Positions 57,617 through 64,000 of a stretch of DNA of 64,000 bases are shown here, one piece after another. The stretch comes from Chaetoderma sp. LZ-2023a (Eukaryota; Mollusca; Caudofoveata; Chaetodermatida; Chaetodermatidae), in NCBI GenBank assembly GCA_034401795.1, contig CM067367.1, positions 49,461,363 through 49,525,362 of the forward strand, given 5' to 3'. Both the position numbers and the translations under genes were made by a program. Each line of letters starts with the position of its first letter. Within the stretch, counting starts at the first letter, position 1. The notes beneath the pieces were generated by a model. The model was not told where the DNA came from, made no database searches, and saw nothing but the letters and a program-made list of their open reading frames with translations.

Positions 57617-60600
57617 CCGAAGAATATGAAGACTGTGAGGGATTCGTCCTCACGGATGCATATACGGACAGGTATGGCCGTTATTCTCACGGCGATGGAG
57701 GAGCCCTGTCTGTAGATGGAAGATGACAGTCATATGCAGAGGCAGTGAGTAATGGACAACGGAGTCCGTTAAATGGAGTCGGAGGGGATCAGTGGTGACT
57801 GAACGATTCCTTATCCGGCTCGAAATCGAACCAAGCAGTCAAGGAAACCAGGGTGAGTATGTGGATGCATTAATAGATACTGGTGCTAGTACATCCCTGG
57901 TTAGAAAGGATATATGGCATAGCATTCTGAATGCTATGCCATTGAAAAAGGCTAAAACATTGTTAGCAGTAAATGGTTCACCAATAGACATTTTGGGAGA
58001 AACACAGATAAAATTTAAGAATGCCCGGCCTATTCCCAGTATGGTTGTGAATAGTATGAGGCATGAATGTCTAATTGGCGCTGATGCCTTGTACTTGGGA
58101 AATGCAAGGATTGACTACAAGACCAAAGAAGTAGTATGGTTTGGTCGAGTATACCCATTTAGAATACCGTATAGAAGGCAGAATGATTATGTGTATGCCA
58201 GTTGCAAAGAAACGACCGAATATGCAGTTATTGACAAAGTACTGAGCGACTTTGCCAATAATTTCGATACGGCTCGTCCAAGTACATTAGGATGTGTACC
58301 CAAGGTAAAATGTACGATTCCGACAGGAGATTATCCTCCTATAAGGCAGAAGGCCTATCGTTTACCATTGGCTAAGCAGTACTTGGTTAAAAACCAGTTT
58401 AAAGAGATGCTAGCAGCGGGGCGTTATAAGACCATCGTCATCACCCTTGGCGTCACCCATAACTCTGGTACCAAAGAAGGACGGTGACACCAAATTTTGT
58501 GTGGACTTTAGAAAATTAAATTCTGTATGCCGTAATTATAGTTATCCGTTACCGAACATATCCGATATATTTGATTCTATGAGAGGCACAACGATCTTTT
58601 CTACGATGGACTTGAAGTCTGGCTATTGGCAGATACCCATGGCCAGCCAAGACATCGAGAAAACGGCGTTCGTTTGCAGTGAAGGTCTTTTTGAATGGAT
58701 TCGGATGCCTTTTGGTTTTTGCAACTCAGGTGCCGTATTTCAGAGGGCAATGAATGACATTTTCCGAGAATATGTAGGAAAATATGTGCATGTCTTCGTC
58801 GATGATATAGTCGTATATTAACGAAATCCGGCGGAACACGCACATCATTTACGCCTGGTCATGCGCAAGATTCAGGAATATAATTTACAGTTGAAGAAAA
58901 AGAAATGTGACTTTGCCAGTAAGTCTGTTGACTTGTTAGGGTATCACATTTCCGGGCAGGGTGTAGCTCCTCAGAGTCAGAAAGTTAAGGTCATACAAGA
59001 AATGTCACCACCCCGTGATGTGGGTGAAGTTCGTAGTTTTCTTGGAGCCACCGGTTATTATCGATCCTGTGTTAAAGGCTATGCCGAAATTGCAAAGCCT
59101 CTGATAGAATTAACAAACAAGTATAAGAGATTTGAATGGGGTAAGCATGAACAGCAAGCGTTTGTGAAATTAAAGAACTTGCTGTGTAGTGAGACCGTAC
59201 TCACTTACCCGAACTTGAATGCCCCGTATAGGTTATATACTGATGCATCTAGCTATGCAATAGGTGCGATACTAGTGCAAGTTGATGATAAGGGTATAGA
59301 GCGTGTCATACAGTATGTTAGCTCTACTCTTAAAGACAGTCAGTTGAATTGGCCCGTAATAGAAAAGGAAGCTTATGCTGTGATCTACGCAGTGAGGAAG
59401 CTTCGACCTTATCTGTTTGGCGCGCAGTTTACCGTGTATACTGACCACAAACCCCTAAAGAGTTTGTTTGTGGGAGAAGTTAAGAACACGAAAGTGCAGT
59501 GCTGGGCAGTACTGATTGCCAAGTATGGATGTAAGATAGAATACATCCAAGGCTCGAAGAATATTCGAGCGGACATGCTGTCCAGGTTACGTCATCCAGT
59601 AGAAGTCGCCACGTTGGACACGGGCGATTATGTCATACCTGAGGTAGACGAAGGAGCTTTACCTCACGTCCCTTTAGAGGTATATGACATACCGTACGAG
59701 GAATTATGTGCCAAACAAACCAAGGAATACCCGGAGTTATTTAGGAATACACCGGAGGAGTACATGGTAAAGAATGGCATATTATATTCTTTAATTCCAC
59801 CTTCAGCGTTAGACGCTGAGTACTCCAGATTCTAACTACCTACCCTGTACGTGAGAAGTTGCTCCGGAAGGCTCATGAACAAGCTGGTCACCAAGGTCTG
59901 AAAAAGACCATTGGTATGGTAAGAGATTCTTTTGTCTGGACATCTTTGAGAAAAGATGTGGTACATATGCTTGAAACGTGTACGACGTGCCAGGTCAACC
60001 GACCTGTCACTACTCGACCTAAGTATAGTGAGATGCCAATGGCCAGTTATCCAAGTCAGATAATTGGTATAGATTTGATTGGTCCACTTTTAGAGTCGAG
60101 CAAAGGTAATAATTACATTATGACGGTGATCGATCACTGTTCTGCGTGGGCAGAAGCATATCCGATTGCAGCTAAGACATCTCAGAATGTTGAGGATAAA
60201 TTCTTCAATGAGTATGTTGCTCGTCATGGTGTACCTGAGATTCTGATTACAGATCAGGGTAAAGATTTCTGTTCAAATTCTCTGGAACAGCGATTCCATG
60301 AACATGGTATTGATCATAGATGATCGAGTCCGTATCATCCACAAACTAACAGACGTACCGAGAGGTTCAATCGCACTCTTAAGGAGTTAATCCAGAAAGG
60401 TGTAAATAACGAGTCTCGTGCATGGGAAGATGAGTTAGGCGCAGCTTTAACAGCGTACCGCAACACTCATCACTCCAAGACCAGATATACGCCATTCTAT
60501 CTGACGTATGGTCGACGTGCAAGACTTCCATTTGCTATCCCACTCGATGCTTCGCATGATCTTGGCGAAAGACTAACCTGTCTCAATAATGCCTTGCTGC

Positions 60601-61349
60601 GTGCTCGAGGAGAAATGGCCAAGTCTCGAGAAGTACACCGAGAACAGATTAATAAGCGTGCAGACGCTGGTGAATATAAGGTTGGCGATTCAGTGGTCGT
60701 AAAAGCTGAGGAGAAGATGAAGTTAACCTCTCGCAGTGACACTGAATATGAGATCTTTAAGATCAATGGACCTGTGGCTCATGTCCACCATCAAAGGTCT
60801 GGGAAGGTATGCGTGCTTAACATATCCAAGCTACGTGTAGTCGACTCAGAGATGTGCTGGGACAAAGTAAGACCACGTCCTATTCATAACCCTGCAAAAG
60901 GTATGAAAGCCAGCCATCATCCACGAATTGTACCATTACCCAAGTCCGTACCTTTGCCGGTACCTGACTCTGACTCAACACCTCATAAAGTAGCTTGTAG
61001 CAAGCAACCAGCTTCTACTTGGGAGCCGAAGGTGCGTAAGGTGGGTAAGATGGTCGACATGGATGTAGATCAACCTGGTACAAGTAATGATCCAAAGTAT
61101 GAGTTACCGATGGATACATCAGAGACTCCTTGTACTGTAATGATTGACATCTCAGAGGATGTACCCGAGCCTGCCATTGAGCCAATGGAAACACTTCCAT
61201 CGCACCCCTACTTTCTGCGCAAGCGCAGTCATGCTCCTGAGTTCAGCTCAGACAGCAAGCGTATTAGGATTGGTGCATTTTGCCGATCTGCATACGATGA
61301 CATTGTCAGTCATATTGAAGCCGTTATAAAGCAGCGTAGCATGAGATAA
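57613..61349 (+). pseudogene. pol: pol polyprotein: protease, RT, RNase H, integrase; multiple lesions
   Basis: An ATG at 57613 overlaps the gag stop as ATGA. The protease motif LIDTGASTSLV is near 57870. RT follows with LVPKKDGDTKFCVDFRKLN, STMDLKSGYWQIPM, MPFGFCNSGAVFQ and the active-site FVDDIVVY. RNase H shows YTDASSYAIGAILVQ, EKEAYAVIYAVRK and YTDHKPLKS. Integrase shows the HHCC domain (HEQAGH ... CTTCQ), GIDLIGPL, ITDQGKDF and the TERFNRTLKE box with the catalytic Glu. The C-terminus has HPYFLRKRSH. Lesions: stops at 57724 (TGA), 58819 (TAA) and 60321 (TGA), and frame changes before 57796, near 58422 and near 59832. The copy cannot make an intact enzyme set. Confidence 0.92.
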
Positions 61350-61410
61350 TTTTAATCTCTGCTTAAATTGCTTATCACTGTTGGTATAACATCGCACTTA
61401 TTGGATAGCA

Positions 61411-62460
61411 TTGTGTATGTTAGGTTTGCATTCGAAATTCAGTATGAATCCGGTTAGAATTTTCTTGTTATTGATGATTTTCGTACATGTAGTTTATAGT
61501 AGAGATAGAACTATATTGGGCAGATTCATTGAGGTCGATGACCCTGCAACCGTTACCAGGATGTTGCACATCACTTCCTCTATTTTATCTCTTGTAAAAA
61601 TGCAATTGTGGTTATATTACCCGTGGGTAATGATGCTATCTACCGCAAAATGGGTGCCTATAAATGGACGGTTTTCCGACGATTATCATAATTTCGCTGG
61701 AGGTGAGTGGATATATGGGCCATAGCAACGATGCATGGCGATGACATTGTGTAAGTCTCTTGACTTTTGTGTATGATTAAACTTCCAGTGAACCGTTCAC
61801 CATAAGAAAATAGGTGCTGTTTTGCAAAAGCTTTGGCGAGACTATCGAAGTGCATTGTGGAGGACGACTGATGGACCGGTGTGAGGTTAAGAGTGGTCTG
61901 TATGCGTTGATGTCGAGTGAGTGCGATTACAGCGGGAAAGGGTGGTGGTTCGAACCTATACAGTTTTATAGTCGGACTTATAGTCGAATCAGTCTTGCTG
62001 TGGATGTTCCCCGATTGGATGTGGCCGGAGTGCTAAACCAATCTCTAATTATTAACCATCTTAAAATTCAAAAATGGGACCATTTACGTAAGACTAAATA
62101 TGTGCCACTAGCACCATTATCGGAGATTTACCCAGCGATGGTCGATGGCATTGGCATATGCTCTTCAACGGCCTCCGTCGTCGCATTAATTGTGTTTTTT
62201 ATTTATATTATACAAGTGTGGAATCCTGAACCGCATGTGGATGTGTTTCGCACGAAAGCCATGTGCAGCAAGGATTCCGAGTTCCAGGTCCGCTCAGATC
62301 CGATGGCCGCAGCTGCCTGCAGCGCTGCCAGTGCCGTCGAGCTCGCCTAACAGGGGGGTCGTCGCCTAACGACAATTCCGGGACTGAGATCGACCCTACG
62401 GCTGATGGCTGGGTGGATGTGGAGCTAAACAGTATTCCTATGGAATATGAGGACTTATAA
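61411..62460 (+). pseudogene. env-like third ORF, broken
   Basis: The first part (best start ATG 61444) opens with a hydrophobic leader like a signal peptide (RIFLLLMIFVHVVYS) followed by a polar ectodomain-like segment, and stops at 61723-61725. After a disrupted stretch a second frame (to 62350) has a few Cys and an N-glycosylation-type NQS. A long hydrophobic helix follows (VVALIVFFIYIIQVW), then a short tail; a third frame reaches 62460. Signal peptide, ectodomain, single C-terminal membrane anchor and position between integrase and 3' LTR fit an envelope-like protein as in errantivirus-type gypsy elements. No specific viral glycoprotein family is recognised. Confidence 0.6.
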
Positions 62461-62816
62461 TCTATTTTATGTATTGTATTTATTGATCACTATGCTATTA
62501 CTGTACTACTATCGTACCATACTGTTTATTTTAATTGTTGATCTTTAGTTAACTGTTTATCGTATTTCTCTGTTTATTTAACATTTCGTACTGTTTAATA
62601 GCCATTTATACTGTTTATTAACTGATGGCGTAGTTAATATTGGATTGTACTGTTCGTATTGCGTAGAATTGTATTTTAACTGATGCTTTTATTTTCAGTA
62701 TGTTGGTTTGATAGCCCTGGTATAGTGAGGTTTTGTTGTTGATGTTGTACAACGAGTTAGTTAACACTCTCTTAAGGCCTTAAGAGATGGTTAACTAACT
62801 TTGGTTGATGGGCATG
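62461..62816. other. Untranslated segment before the 3' LTR
   Basis: T-rich with repeated TACTGTTTATT-like phrases, plus an inverted pair GTTAACACTCTCTTAAGG / CCTTAAGAGATGGTTAAC (62759-62794). A typical purine-only polypurine tract is not obvious immediately before the LTR (GGTTGATGGGCATG). Confidence 0.5.
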
Positions 62817-64000
62817 TGTAGATATGGGATTGTCTTGTGGGTGTCATGACCCAGCTGGATGTCTTATATTTGCGAGTAAGTCCTAAGTGAAATTTATGAT
62901 TTGAAAATACCAGGTGAGCTAATGGACCGGTTGACGTTATACTTAATATTTAATTTATTATTACTTACATCAGCCAGTGCTGATGATATACAGTTTCTGC
63001 GAAATGAATGGTGTGTGAATGTAGCACAATCAGGATTGTTGGATAAAGTTTTATCATCAAGATTGAGGTAGGCGAATTGATTAGAATAAGTCCTACGGTT
63101 CTGAGTTGATGTATATCTGGAAATAGTTTAGATGAAAGTTGTTGCTGTTCAGTCGGCATACACTTTTATGATATTCAGCAGTCGTTTGGATCGATAGTTT
63201 GGAAAATAATCGAGGTATAAGAATCACTGGAATCGGACGTGACAAAGTGACGTAGTTGATGACGTTAGGCGTTCTGATTCTCACACGAGAATAGAACAAC
63301 ATCAGCTGGCAATGAGATCATACAGCTCATGTGCCTATTAACTCTAGCATCCTACAGGCTTATACATCAATAGGCAATGGACAGTACATGGACATTGTAG
63401 CGTCCTGTAGGAATTAATAACATAATCGAAATTTGTATATCAACTATATGTCACTCATACAATGGCATGCAACAACAACACATTCCGTAATGTTGTTAGT
63501 TAGCTGACAGACGCATCAAATCAGAACCAGCTACCACCGCTTTGTCTATGTGAGGCATCATCTCCATAGAAGAATAGCTCAGAGTTTGATTGGTCAGAAT
63601 GACGTCACGATCAATGAGAGTCGATCAAACTCTGTAGCAGAGAATTAGACAGAATAGGTTTTGAAGTTGAGATCGAAATATAGGGATCGTTGATTGGTCA
63701 GAACGACCAACATTTATTAGGTAGGAACTTCTAGGAAGGAATAAGCAGAAGTTGATTGGAGGACTGATTATATGGCCCAATCAAGCTATGCTTATACCAT
63801 ACCTAGAAGAATCATCAGAACAGACTCGGGTAGAATCTAAATATCTAGATATGTATAGAACCTCAGAATCAAAGATTCTGAGGCTATATAAGACGCAACT
63901 TTGAGTTAGAGAAAATCAATCAATCCAACATCGTGGTTCACGTAACACTTCTCTGGTGTTACGTTCGTTGTTAGTTGTAGAGTAGAGTAGCTTAGCATTT
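62817..64000 (+). repeat. 3' LTR of the gypsy element, truncated by the window end
   Basis: Collinear with 54297-55481. It keeps the hairpin CCTCAGAATC-AAA-GATTCTGAGG (63861-63883) and an intact TATATAAG box (63885-63892), unlike the 5' LTR. Confidence 0.92.

Larger units (their letters stand above)
54297..64000 (+). mobile_element. Gypsy-type LTR retrotransposon with env-like ORF (3' end beyond window)
   Basis: The LTRs start TGTAGATATGGGATTG at 54297 and 62817, offset 8,520 bp. Between them, in order, lie gag with zinc knuckles, retropepsin, RT, RNase H, integrase and a third ORF with signal peptide and C-terminal membrane segment. Protease-RT-RNaseH-integrase order defines Ty3/gypsy. By hand, about 22 differences were counted over the first ~720 LTR positions (roughly 3%), so the insertion is not new. 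Gag, pol and the third ORF all carry lesions. The right target duplication is outside the window. Confidence 0.93.

Overview
This is a window of animal nuclear DNA, AT-rich and dense in repeats. It is probably from a lophotrochozoan and quite likely a mollusc. The evidence is consensus splice sites, a vertebrate-style selenocysteine tRNA, many microsatellites, and a mix of Tc1/mariner, Penelope, CR1/L2-type LINE and gypsy elements. There is also a dispersed repeat opening AAGAGGCCCAAGGGCCT that I associate with bivalve and gastropod genomes. No bacterial gene organisation is present.

Only two host features can be called firmly, and neither is a long ORF. (1) The last three coding exons of glutamate-cysteine ligase catalytic subunit (GCLC) lie on the + strand at 4526-4593, 12550-12670 and 13709-13875. 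They are separated by introns of about 8.0 and 1.0 kb packed with transposons. (2) A complete selenocysteine tRNA gene lies at 43164-43250, with a TATA box and a PSE-like element upstream. A candidate 5' coding exon of an unidentified gene starts about 100 bp downstream of the tRNA (43349-43456).

Layout: 335-3681 is an Academ-like DNA transposon with long imperfect TIRs and a TTA target duplication. It carries a broken gene for a large 'RLGGFH' protein, an XPG/FEN1-like nuclease and a Cys-rich tail. 4594-12549 is the large GCLC intron, holding a DD37D mariner (9192-10505), a ~150-bp satellite and microsatellites. 14.3-18.5 kb carries clustered palindromic MITEs and simple repeats. 19.1-20.2 kb, 25.2-26.0 kb, 34.9-37.3 kb and 43.9-49.1 kb hold decayed non-LTR retrotransposons of several lineages. 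27.4-31.2 kb is a Penelope-like element with an upstream SGNH/esterase-like ORF, RT and a C-terminal GIY-YIG nuclease. 49.4-52.4 kb is an unidentified minus-strand retroelement-like relic. 54297 to the window end is a gypsy-type LTR retrotransposon with gag, pol and an env-like third ORF, broken by several stops and frameshifts; its 3' LTR runs off the window.

Two small non-autonomous families recur through the window. MITE-A (about a dozen copies) has a GTTGAATATTTTGAAACTAA palindrome, ends resembling AATGGACCTTTCCA and CRE-like TGACGTCA motifs. MITE-B has TTAA target sites and CCC-starting ends like piggyBac.

The most interesting signal is at 28828-28834. The Penelope ORF1 ends in a perfectly phased T TTA AAC heptamer followed at once by UAG, and the RT reading frame opens at exactly that point in the -1 frame. 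This suggests programmed -1 frameshifting between an esterase-like ORF1 and the RT.
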